NCBI GenBank assembly: GCA_944990035.1
Contig: CALYLX010000150.1
Span: 558,001 to 622,000 of the forward strand
DNA from: Clitopilus passeckerianus
Lineage: Eukaryota > Basidiomycota > Agaricomycetes > Agaricales > Entolomataceae
Length of the DNA: 64,000 nucleotides
Reading direction: 5' to 3'
Positions within the stretch are counted from its first letter, which is position 1. Each line of letters begins with the position of its first letter. Below the pieces are notes generated by a model. The model saw nothing but the letters and a program-made list of their open reading frames with translations. It was not told the DNA's origin and did not search any database. Below are positions 1 to 9,662 of this stretch, piece after piece. Position numbers and translations under genes: made by a program.

Positions 1-1070
1 TTAATCATATGAGCAAAAGCTTTTAACCACGGGGCAAGGAGTTAACTCACTCAATAGTCTCAAACACTTTCTTCAGTTCATCTGGCAGGTCATTGAACTT
101 TGTGCCCTTTGTCAACAATGGAGTCTGGGAAGGTTGTCCAAGGGTAGATAGACTAGAGAACCAGGCGTCAGATGATTTATGATATGTAATAATTGGATTC
201 CTACCCAAGGCTATGAGGAACAGTATTAGTATTGTTGATTAGAGAATGCAAACTCGATATCTCACCTTGGCTGTTGTTGGGTTTGTGTGCTGCCAAAAAG
301 CGACGGTTGTTGGGTTGTACTGCCAAACAAGCCTGTGCCCTGTTGTGCAGGCTGCTGGCCTAGTGTGCTACCAAAAAGGCTGCTTTGTTGTTGAGGCTGA
401 TTCGTAGTCGAACCAAAAAGTCCTCCTCCAGATTGTTGATTTTGGGCCGTCGATTGACCAAAAAATCCCCCAGAAGGTTGCGTGGTGTTCTGTCCGAATA
501 AGCCTCCTGCAAGCTGCTGCTGTTGCTGATTACTCGTGCCAAATGGGCCACCAGCAGCTGGTTGTTGATTTTGTTGGGTGTTTTGGCCGAATAGGCCACC
601 AGCGGCGGGTTGGTTTTGTTGAGTAGATTGGCCAAAGAGACCACCTGTCGGCTGGGTCGTCGTACTCTGACCAAAGAGCCCTCCTGTTGGCTGCTGTTGC
701 TGCTGTTGATTTTGGGTATTCTGACCGAAGAGCCCTCCAGATGGCTGCTGTTGCTGCTGTTGGTTTTGGGTATTCTGGCCGAAGAGGCCTGTTCCAGTTG
801 TAGTACCCGTTTGCTGCTGGTTGGCCTGACCAAATAAGCTCCCTGGCTGCTGCTGCTGTGGTTGCTGACCGAATAGGCCAGTGGTTGGCTGTGGCTGCTG
901 AGTAGACTGGCCGAAAAGTCCACCAGTAGCCTGAGCGGGTTGGGTATTGCCAAACAACGAACCAACTGGTTTCGCTCCCCCAAACGCGGAACCAAACCCT
1001 GAAGTCCTAGGAAACTTCAGATACTTGTCTCCAATATACCAAGGCTATCTTACCCTGAAGAGAAGGCCAT
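1..1070 (-). CDS. NUP49: FG-repeat nucleoporin, Nup49/Nup58-like (N-terminal part, cut by window edge)
   Basis: Structural, cargo-binding component of the central channel of the nuclear pore. The first exon (1070-1054) encodes a short start peptide. A 47-nt intron (1053-1007) then leads into an exon carrying about a dozen GLFG motifs separated by Gln/Asn/Thr-rich spacers. A second intron (265-153) joins an exon (152-51) encoding a non-repetitive segment with a TKFNDLPDEL motif, followed by another GTGAGT donor at 50. GLFG repeats followed by a 'FxxLPxEL' segment are typical of the Nup49/NUP58 branch, which continues into coiled coils of the Nup62 complex. Nup98/Nup100 would show an autoproteolytic domain instead. 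The coiled-coil part lies outside the window, so the family assignment is good but not final. Confidence 0.8.
679..786. repeat. 54-bp tandem duplication inside the GLFG coding region
   Basis: Two adjacent 54-bp copies (679-732 and 733-786), nearly identical, encode two copies of an 18-residue GLFG plus poly-Gln unit on the minus strand. The phase is preserved, as expected for repeat-length variation in an FG nucleoporin. Confidence 0.8.
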
Positions 1071-1136
1071 TGTGTCAAATGCGTGCTTTCAAGAACGAGA
1101 CGCGGGTTGAACAGAGCAACAGCGCGTTTAGAGCTA

Positions 1137-2049
1137 TTACATAAGTACGTGCGACGAGCCAATGGGCGGGACCTCTCGAGGCTGCTTTACACCATCGATC
1201 CATACATTGACCTCCTCATCATAAAATGCCATATAACTCTTAATTGCGGCAACCTCTTTCAGCGGATTTTGATACCACCATACAACCCCATCTTTCCGCT
1301 TCCCATCTAACCCAACAAAGTCGTAATATTGGGCTTGACCCTTCAACCAAATCAGTCAGGCAGCTCAGGCCGAGAAATAGAAACACAGAGCACAATACCT
1401 TGTATGGGCATGGTGTAACTAGTTTCGACGTTTCGAATAATTCCAGCTTGACTTGAGCTTTTGGAATATAAGTTCGCTTGCGAAGGCCAGTCTCGTAAAG
1501 AAACAGTGGCATGCGAGTATTCGCTACCTCGACCCCATCGATCTCGACGCGAACTTGGCTGGTCGACTGCAACACGTCGAGTCTCTATCACCACGGTCAG
1601 GCGCATCTACACCATGAGAAAAGTTTGGACTTGCCTTGTAGGGGTCCTTGCAATGGACGAAAATCTCTTCCTCTTCCTCAAACCACGAATCCATAGCTCC
1701 AAATGTGATGGTAAATAACCCAGATAGCTCTTTGACCTTTTCTGTGTAAACAGTCACTGCGCCCTCCGCTTTCATGGACCCAACGACAACATCATACACG
1801 TCCTTGTCTTGGTCCGATTGGCTATCGTTTTTGCGTAGAAATTCGTTCGGCAACTCATCCACGGAGAAATGGTATGCAGGATATTTCAGAGTCAACCAGC
1901 TTTCATATCTGATCAGATCCTGATTTTCAGTGCATATCCACTCTAGCTCACACAAGGTTCGACCTTTTGGTATCTATCAGGTACTTCTTTCCAAACAGAA
2001 CGCGGATCCGCTTTGGAGTAGGCTCGACGTGAGGTAGGCTGAAGAGCAT
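1137..2049 (-). CDS. DUF427 domain protein with two domain copies
   Basis: The protein has two consecutive DUF427 units, a small barrel-like fold of unknown biochemical role found in bacteria and fungi. Unit 1 runs from the start through 'YPAYHF' to 'HCKDPYK'. Unit 2 begins 'RLDVLQS', contains the conserved 'YETGL' and 'CPYKG' stretches, and ends near 'FYDEEVNVWIDG'. The ATG at 2049 is chosen because it begins a continuous first domain. Introns I can place are a 43-nt one near 1950-1905, a GC-AG intron at 1634-1585, and one in the CPYK/GQAQ region. The stop lies 66 bp upstream of the nucleoporin start, so the 3' UTR probably overlaps that promoter. Function is unknown. Confidence 0.85.
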
Positions 2050-2142
2050 TGTATATGCAACGGTGGGTAGTCTCTGAAATAGATTACCCACTTCTTCTGT
2101 AATCTGCACTAAGACATCATTGCTCTAGTCAGCTTGCTTTGA

Positions 2143-2148
2143 CACGTG
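2143..2148. promoter_or_regulatory. CACGTG E-box in a divergent promoter
   Basis: A perfect CACGTG palindrome sits in the 285-bp gap between the head-to-head DUF427 gene and RDS1-like gene. CACGTG binds bHLH factors in fungi (Cbf1/Pho4 type). Whether it is used here is inference. Confidence 0.3.
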
Positions 2149-2334
2149 CTGGGCCTTCTGCGGCGACATGCCGCCAGAGCTATTGGTGTCTGTCCCTACG
2201 ATCGTTAACTTGCTTGCCGTCTGGTGCGGCGTCACTAGCTCGTCACTTGGCAGGCGATCGACATGGGTGATTATTCTTGCCCGCAACTGGTATATATGCC
2301 TTAGGTGAATCCATTTGTGGTTGGGCACACCTCA

Positions 2335-3814
2335 ATGATTGCCTTCGTCGCCTTTCTGTTTCTCTGGGTGGCCTCAATTGCGCTTGGCAAAGGAGCTCCC
2401 GAGGCCGCGACCAACATTCCAGAGCCCTTCACTCCGAAAGGAGGCATAGGAACCAATTCTACACCTCCAAAATACGTTCCTCTCAGTGACTTCGACTTCC
2501 AATCTCTGGTTTGTGTAGTCTAGCTCTCCCAAGATGGTCTCCTAATATTGTCAAAGAATCTTGCATTGAATCAGGAATGGATTGAACTCGACCTCTTTCA
2601 TTACGGGCTTGCCAAGTTTTCAGATCAGGAGTTTGAAGACGCTGGTCTCAATGCACAGGATCGCTTCCTCATCCAGTTCATGGCTGACCAGGAAGTGGGA
2701 CATTCGACTCTACTCTCCAACATCCTGGGTCGTAAGTGCCGCTTTTGGCTTTCCTTCTTTGTTGTCTGAAACCTACTTCAAGCGTCTGCTGCGAAGCAAT
2801 GCAACTATACATACCCTTTTAACACCGTTCGAGAGTTCGTTGATTTCTGTCAGAAGGTGTGACCTTTCCCTGATTCGATTTAGCGGATGTTGACAGTGGT
2901 GTCTACTTGTAGTTAACAAGGTTCGGTGAATCTGGTGTATATGGATTCCTGGAGCATCTGGACTCGAGGCCTTCAGCCGAGCTCCTGCTTCAGTCAATCA
3001 CCACTGAAGCCCGGCAGCAAATGATTTTCAGGCAATTTTTAGGCTTGTTCCCGATGCCTGTATGTTTGGTTATAACTTCCTGCAAGCATTCAGTGACAGA
3101 CAACCTTAGATATGGTTTTTGCCGGGTCTTACTCAATCTATGGCATGGACACTTTTGTCGCCCTATATCATCCACTGCCCGGAAGGGAATCCCCATATTG
3201 CGTGGCAAAACTTCCCAACGTTGAACATCCTCGTACGTTGGTTCAGTTACCTGCTTTCCATAACTCATTGATTCATCTCTATCGAAGAACAATCCAAACA
3301 CCTTGCCGTTGTACAACAATACCGGCTTTGGAAATAATACAACACCCGCCATTACGCAGAATCGCTCGGAGCCTCTTTCCTACGAAGGCAAGGAAGTCCA
3401 GCTCAGCTGGGACTCCCCAGGTCAGGTAACCGGCTACGACGGAAAGTACAAAACTAGTACTTCGGCTGGCGCACCAAAGGTATGACAGATGCATCTGCCT
3501 GCGGGAGTTTAACTGACACTCGGCAGTTCGTTGCATGGATCTCCCACCTCAACACCACGTACTCCCCCCTCGAAAACATCAACAATAACACGGGTACGAC
3601 TAAGCAACCCGGTGGTAGAGTTTTTGGTGACAACACGAATCCCGTCATCAATGGAACCATGTTCGTTCAATCCTGCGTATCCACCTTTCATTGCGCTAAC
3701 TTAAGTAATAGGTTCATCGCGGTCGTAGACCAAGATCTTTACGTGACGCCTTTCAACCAGTCGATGCTCAACCGCCACATTGTAGCTGGGCCGGCCGTCT
3801 ATCAGGCCGGCTGA
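2335..3814 (+). CDS. RDS1/LsdA-like secreted ferritin-fold protein
   Basis: This is a secreted protein of the ferritin-like Rds1/LsdA group (Ferritin_2). Members are induced by stress or sexual development in fungi and their biochemical role is not settled. The ATG at 2335 gives a clear signal peptide of about 18 hydrophobic residues ending near 'ALG'. The next exon starts 'NLALNQEWIELDLFHYGLAKF' and carries the helix with 'DQEVGHSTLL', which supplies ferritin-type acidic and His positions. Later exons read 'REFVDFCQK', 'FGESGVYGFLEHLDSR' and 'TTEARQQMIFRQFLG'. The C-terminal third is Asn/Thr-rich with many N-glycosylation sequons. At least five short introns are needed. The last, with a GTTCGT donor near 3660, restores the frame into 'FIAVVDQD'. 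Confidence 0.85.
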
Positions 3815-4484
3815 GTTGGACTTCCAGTGACAAAAGAAATCCACACTCCTTCATTCAATTCCTGAACCGTTTAATTCACGCACTGTTTACGATACACGAC
3901 TTCGATATTTGCCATGATCACGTTTGAAACCTCACGACTCTTCGGACTATAATGGACCTTAACCTAATGATAAAATATTTACTATTACAGAGGCCAGGTA
4001 GTACGGACTCTGTACGGACATGACGAAAACCATACTTTTGCCTAGGGGAGTCCTTGGAAACGAACTTGCACTAGTCCGATAAATCCGATGCGATCATCGA
4101 AAAGACGCCCTGCTAATTCAATAGGCCTTACTACTTGCTTCCGACCTGCTATGGCGTCTTTACACTTTCGGCACTACACACTCCAAGAAACGCTGCACCG
4201 ATGATAGATCTAACGTCAGAGCCAAATTTCCTTCCGACAGATGGCTTGCAGGGCTTCCCCACGGAGACCTACTCCTTTTTGAATGCTGAAACCAACATCA
4301 CTCCCGGCTTCTGGTTCAAAATAGAACAGCCTCATGTATAACCAGCCGAACTAGGGTCATCGGTTCACGCCCCGAAATAGAGCTCCCTCACCTTCACTTC
4401 TTCCACCTCTCGCAGGTACTTGAGGAAAACTTGGCGGATTGAGGCAGGCGTCCTTGACCCTACTCGGATTTACACCCTTTCACA
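3815..4484. other. Intergenic region, no gene seen
   Basis: About 670 bp between the RDS1-like gene and the MFS permease. Only short, non-conserved ORFs are present. It presumably holds the 3' UTR of the former and the promoter of the latter. No clear TATA box or repeat was found. Confidence 0.6.
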
Positions 4485-6646
4485 ATGGAAAAGGCTCTGG
4501 ATACTACCAGTATTGCTGATTTTACACCAAGCGCTATACCAGGCGATGCCTCTTTGGGTGATGGAGAGATAAAGCATATAAACCCCCTGGCTGAGAGGAG
4601 AGCCGTTCGTCGGATGGACTGGACGGTGTTACCAGTAGTCACAATGTTCTATTTCCTATCGTTCCTGGTGAGTTCTCACCATGTAAAGCTGGCTTACCTA
4701 CTTCTGACGCCGTGGCATTCCGCCGCTTTTAGGACCGCGCAAACATCGGTACGACTCAAATCGCATGATGTCCTCAGTATCGTGTACTTACTGGTACTCG
4801 TCATTGACATAGGGAACGCCCGGGTGGCTGGTTAACAGAAATCCCTGAAACTGACCGACCACCAATACCAAGTTGCCGTGACCGTGCTTTACGTGTCAGT
4901 TTTTCATCTCTCATACCAGAGTGCCTGACCTGACCTTTGAGTTGGCGATACTAGCCCCTATATAGCAGCAGAGCTTCCTTCCAACTTGTTGCTACGAAAG
5001 ATTGGTCCTAGGGTGTTGATGCCGACTTTGCTAACAATATGGGGGATCGTGGTCACATTACAAGGTCAGTCATAGCAGACAGATCATTGACTAGCTTTCA
5101 ACCTACCGGCCTGCAAAGGTCTCGTGAACTCGTATGGAAGCCTTGTTGCTGTAAGAGCAATCTTGGGTTTGGTTGAAGGTCCCATGTTCCCGGGGATTGT
5201 TCTCTATCTTTCCGGCTTTTACACTCGCAAGGAACTCTCCCTACGGTGCGCCATTGTGTATACTATATGGCGCTCTGGTGGTTTCTGACAGTTAATATAT
5301 CAGAATTGCGATGTTCTTCTCCGCCGCATCGGTAGGGCTTACACGCCTTTGCAATCGACTTCTTACCAATCCTTTACTTAGCTCTCAGGCGCCTTCTCAG
5401 GTTTACTTGCCGCTGCCATACAGAATATGGATGGGATTGGCGGTAAACCGGGGTGGGCTTGGATATTCATCTTGGTGAGTGAACAAACGACTTTTTTCGT
5501 TGCAGCTTCTCAATTTGCTATAGGAGGGGCTTTTCAGCATTTTAGTGGGGATTGTAGGCTTCTTCGTTTTGCCTTCGACTCCAAGAAGCTCCAAGTTCTT
5601 GACTGACGAGCAGAAAGAGTGAGTGGAGCCAATGAGAGCAAGTTCCGTACTCTAACAACGCATGTAGTATTATTGAGCTACGGTTAGAAAAAGATCGACC
5701 CAATGTAGCCTCGGAGGGTCACTTTACATTCCGTGAAGTCTTACGCTCCCTCACATCCCCTCACGTCATCCTGGTCTTCATCATGTTTTTCTGCATCGGA
5801 ACGACGCTTTATGGCCTAGCTCTCTTCCTCCCATCTATCATCAATCAGCTCGGGTTCAGCCCGGTCAAATCACAGCTGCTAAGTGTGGGACCATTTGCTG
5901 CGTCCTTTTTCAGTACGTTACTTGATGTTTGAGGAATGAAAGGAGCCTAAACCTTCACAGTGACCATGCTTTCGGCCTATTCTTCAGATCGCTATAATTC
6001 CAGAGGCATTCCGACAGCTTTGATATCCCTCCCCGCCGTGGCAGGATTCGCGCTATATCTCAGTATGTCCTTGTATCCTTTCCCAAGTTAGCTTGAAGTA
6101 TTGAATGCCTCTTCCCAGAAACCGATCACAAATTCGTGGCTTACGGTTCTCTGTACCTTACTATCCCTGGTGTGTACGCCACTGCACCATTGCTATCCGC
6201 GTGGATGGCGAATAACTCCGAACCGCATTACCGGAGAGCAACAAGCGTTGCCCTAGGTTTCGTTGGGACAAACGCGGTGCGTTGGTTGGTATCACGCCAG
6301 AATAGTCGTACTAAACTTGTTAAAGGGTGGCATTCTGAGCACCTGGAGGTTTCCGACGAAGGAGGGTCCACGATTCACGAAGACGACCATCATGGACTTG
6401 GTATTGTGCGTCCTCTGGCCTTTGCCATATTCCATCTATTGAATCATGGCTCGCAGCTCTGTTGTGGTCGTCATTGGTTGCCTTATCAACATCCTGTTGC
6501 TGAGCTACATGAACAAGAAAAAACGACAGAACAGGGAAAAGATTATGGCCCCTTACGCCGAAGAGAAGATTGCAGATGGTGGAGACTTGGATCGCGCATG
6601 GACAGGGCTCGGCGATCGCCATCCCGACTTCGTCTACGTGTATTGA
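4485..6646 (+). CDS. MFS permease, allantoate/anion:cation symporter (Dal5) type, with an in-frame stop
   Basis: A 12-helix major facilitator of the fungal Dal5/anion:cation symporter family, which imports organic anions such as allantoate or vitamin-like acids; the substrate cannot be told. The start at 4485 gives a hydrophilic N-terminus. The characteristic 'DRANIGNARVAG' follows helix 1, then 'YVPYIAAELPSN', 'EGPMFPGIVLYLS', 'GFVGTNAGGILSTW' and the family C-terminus 'GDRHPDFVYVY'. At least ten short introns are needed. An in-frame TAA at 4833-4835 follows 'RVAG', where relatives have Leu, and no plausible splice avoids it. Everything downstream stays open and conserved, so this is either a sequence error or a very recent nonsense allele. 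Confidence 0.85.
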
Positions 6647-7586
6647 CGGCTGGAGCCAGTAATCTGGTCTTGGGCTCTCGGTTTGGTAGCCATTCCATGG
6701 GCTTGTTTATCACTTTGAATACTCATAATTCCATGAAATTTTGTGTACGCATGCAGAGAACGCTCAAGCTTCAGGAACGCGGTCCCAGTCAGCTGTCAGA
6801 TACGCTGCCGAAGAGTCTAAGGAATGAATGAATTGATTCTGTTCACCGCCTCAATGCATATGCATATGCACAGCACTCCCAGGAAGTTATCTCTCTCTTT
6901 TTTTTCCTCTCTGCTTCACGTCTCTACAACGCTCCGACTTCTAAGATCTAATCTGGTTACTGGTTACTGGATCTAAGGAACTCCGGAATCCGGATATACC
7001 TGCAATGTTGTGGCGCTGCAGACACAGTTGACCCGTTAGGTGACGTCTAATTTGCAGCCACCACCAGATCAAAATTTAGTGCGTCTGGAGCCGTCAAGTG
7101 AAAGATGAGATATCTGACGCGGTGCACGGAACCAAATCTCCTGAAGGTCTAGCTTATGTGGACCTACAGTCGATGCGGAAGGAAACCTCAATCGATGCCG
7201 TGCTTTGTCCTGGTTGAGGGATAGGTCCGTAGATTTTCAGGCTTCAGGCTTCAGGGGTCAGAGATAACGCCGACGGCGCCTAGTCGTCCGTCATTCACTG
7301 CGTGAGTCCTATCACGTCCCTACGTACTCGCGGTAGACTGACGGTTCCGTGCCACTAAGCATCCGCCCTGTCGGTGGCACTGGCACAGACATTAATTCTT
7401 GTAGGTGTGCCACCGTTTAGTCACTGCGGGTCCCACAGGCTGGCGCAGACTATCCCCTGCCCAGTAAGCCATGAAGGCCAGCCTATAAATTGCCAATCGG
7501 ATAGTTCGCTATAAGACCTGTCGTATCGCCCTACCCCTCTACCCGCCTATCCACTTTCTACACTCCTCGCAAAAGTCGGCTTGGAC
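6647..7586. other. 940-bp intergenic region with simple repeats and an inverted repeat
   Basis: No supported gene. It contains an alternating GCATATGC stretch near 6855, a pyrimidine tract near 6890-6910, short direct repeats (GGTTACT near 6955, GCTTCAG near 7240) and a 9-bp perfect inverted repeat CGGTGGCAC/GTGCCACCG at 7372-7415. The right end must contain the promoter of the NTF2-like gene. Confidence 0.6.
7372..7415. repeat. Short inverted repeat
   Basis: CGGTGGCAC at 7372-7380 is perfectly complementary to GTGCCACCG about 26 bp downstream. No coding potential and no target-site duplication were recognised. Confidence 0.4.
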
Positions 7587-8181
7587 ATGATGGCTACACA
7601 GACGCAGAAAGTGCAACTCTCTTCTCTAACGGAATGGTCGAAAGCGCATATCCGAGATGTCTTCGAGGCTCCTACAGACGACGCTGCCCTGGAGGCGATC
7701 GCACTGACCTTCTCAGAGGACGTCGCTGCCAGCGTAAACGGATCCCCGATAAACCGGGATGGAATCAAGCAACTCGTACTTGCGATGAGAGGTAGTGCGC
7801 CGAATGGGCTGAAGGTGGATTGGAAACATAGCGTGGATGCTCCTGCGGGACCGACAAATCAGGTTAGTCGCCCGCCACCTTTGATGATGCTGCGCATGAG
7901 ATCTCATTCGTGTTGGATTGACGCAGAGTGGTTGTTTTGGCGGTGTATATGTCATACGAGGGATAAAACGAGCAGCCCCGGGGTCGAGTCGTTTAGTGGA
8001 TTATGAACGACACAAGACTGTCACTGTCAGGTAAGCTTCCTGAAGATCCTGTCTGTATAGCACTAACAGCTCTGTTAGGATTGCTTCACAGTGTCCCTCG
8101 CAGTCACACGACAGCAGAAGGATTGTGCAACTTGTGTTTGTTGCGCTTGACCAACCGGCAGAACGGCTGGCGAAGCTGTAG
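7587..8181 (+). CDS. Small NTF2-like/SnoaL-fold protein, conserved, function unknown
   Basis: Three exons read cleanly. Exon 1 starts at ATG 7587 (a second ATG follows directly) and ends at 'PTNQ' near 7863. The intron to about 7924 joins 'SGCFGGVYV', and the intron from 8031 joins 'RIASQCPSQ', with the stop at 8179-8181. The pattern of N-terminal helices, then 'FSEDVAASVNG', 'REGI/RDGIKQLV' and a final strand 'RRIVQLVFVALDQP' resembles the cone-shaped NTF2-like fold found in SnoaL cyclases and many small fungal proteins. No catalytic residues can be assigned. The fold call is inference from pattern. The gene itself is well supported by exon continuity. Confidence 0.65.
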
Positions 8182-8633
8182 CGAGATTCAGGTAATAAGA
8201 TAATGCCTTCTTCGACCTTGAAGGTCGTGTATTTGTATACTTATACAATCTCCACCAATAATATCGAGAGCAGAAGTTTTGACCATTCACGAACGTGCTG
8301 AGGACTTTGGTGGATCAATGTTTTTCGTGTTAGCTGGCCTGAACAATGTGTAACCACGGGTCACGGTGGATGTCCGCCTGCACTTAGGCGAACGCACGTT
8401 CGTGGTCCTGCAACGGAGAAACGTCGCATGTGCCAAAAGTTTTCATGAAAATTATCGTGTCAATCCGGTGGAATAAATGTGGAATATTTGCGTCAGAGTG
8501 AGAATACATGAGATATTGCAAACAGTTCAGTGCTGAGAGTGGAAGGAAAGAGGTATTGATGCGTTCGTAATGGCATAGAATAAACCAGCTCCAGGAATGG
8601 GGACTTCCTTTCTGTCACTGGTGGAGTAATAAG
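8182..8633. other. Intergenic region holding an 11-bp inverted repeat
   Basis: About 450 bp between convergent gene ends (NTF2-like gene and VTC1). No gene. It contains the inverted repeat at 8288-8404 listed separately. Confidence 0.6.
8288..8404. repeat. 11-bp perfect inverted repeat enclosing about 95 bp
   Basis: CACGAACGTGC at 8288-8298 is exactly complementary to GCACGTTCGTG at 8394-8404. The arms could form a long stem-loop or be the ends of a very small non-autonomous element. No obvious flanking target duplication was seen. Confidence 0.5.
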
Positions 8634-9499
8634 TTAGTCTGTAGACGGAGTAAAGCGGAAGAGCACGTACAGTTCGCGGACTATGGAGAGTGGAACGGGG
8701 AGGAAAACGTTAGGATTAAATAACCACTATAGGCATTTGACTCACCTCGAATGATGAAATTTGCCAGGATTGCAAAGAACAGAGCAACGCCGACGACAAC
8801 TGGCCCAACAATGGAGTCTGTAGAGAACAATCAGCCAGAATCGAAGTCGCTGAGCATACCAGCCTACCAAAATGACCAGGATCACGGCGGCGGATCATGG
8901 AAATTCTTCGTTGGTATAGAAGGAATCCATACACCTTCATAAATCGTTAAAAGCGAAGGGATAAGCATGCTGTCTGTCAAACCCACCAGTACACTGATGC
9001 TGATGAGCGCATATACGTAGGCAAAGTTGGTGGCAACTTGATCCTTGGACGCATTGAAAAGTGCCAATGCAAGAGTCCCAATCAGGATAGACATATCCAA
9101 CCAAGCAACCCAAGCTATACATAAGGATGAGATCACGGATTTCAGGCTTGGACAAGGAAAGAACTGACTTCGTTCATTTGCAAACCAGACTTTGGCCTCA
9201 ACCTTGACTGGTGTTGCTATTTTCTTGGGTACTCTGACTTGCGGAGGAAGGTTGATAGAGTGATAATCTCTGACTGTGGGCTGTTGTCCCTGCTCGTCTG
9301 AGGGTGCATCTGGGATTGCATCTGCCCTGTTATACTTCTGAGGTCTTCGGAGACGGGGTAACGAGGCGAGAGCAGCGGGTGAAAACGGAGAAAGAACGTC
9401 TCCTAGGGCATAGAACGACCTGCGAATGATTGAAGAGGATCTCGTATGGTCACCGCCATCGTCTTCGGATGGGACTCTGGTCGTCTCGCTCGAATCCAT
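8634..9499 (-). CDS. VTC1: Vacuolar transporter chaperone subunit, Vtc1-like (DUF202)
   Basis: Membrane subunit of the VTC complex, which makes polyphosphate and feeds it into the vacuole. The core after residue about 110 shows the DUF202 signature: 'FANERTWVAWLDMS' leading into transmembrane helix 1, then a helix with 'FAYVYALISISVL', a basic 'YQRRISMIRRRDPGHF' loop, and a final helix 'GPVVVGVALFFAILANFII'. Four introns were read. The first, near 9155-9110, rejoins NER to TWV. The stop at 8634-8636 follows 'RFTPSTD'. The N-terminal extension of roughly 105 hydrophilic residues is longer than in yeast Vtc1 (about 130 residues in total). An SPX domain is absent, which separates it from Vtc2-4. 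Divergent from the Hsp40 gene, with 163 bp between starts. Confidence 0.88.
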
Positions 9500-9522
9500 T
9501 GAAGTGGTCGCAAGTGAACCAG

Positions 9523-9560
9523 TTCACGAACATACCGTGGGAAACCAGGTTCTTCTAGAA
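9523..9560. promoter_or_regulatory. Two heat-shock elements in the VTC1/SIS1 divergent promoter
   Basis: TTCnnGAA cores occur at 9523-9530 (TTCACGAA) and 9553-9560 (TTCTAGAA). The second is preceded immediately by another TTC at 9550-9552. Inverted nGAAn units are the binding sites of HSF. They lie about 100-140 bp upstream of the SIS1-type Hsp40 start, a natural HSF target. That they work is inference. Confidence 0.6.
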
Positions 9561-9662
9561 TCATCGAGATGACGTCAGAAATCTCTCGCACAGGAGGTCC
9601 TTCGCCGACAAATAAAAGTCACAGTTTGGACACTCGAGTCCATTCCTAACAAACTACCAGTC

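Noticed and set aside
360..995. Long minus-strand ORF over the GLFG region in another frame
   Set aside because: It is a shadow of the repetitive nucleoporin coding sequence. Only the frame with GLFG motifs continues across both introns.
6850..6870. GCATATGCATATGC stretch as a protein binding site
   Set aside because: A simple alternating repeat without further context.
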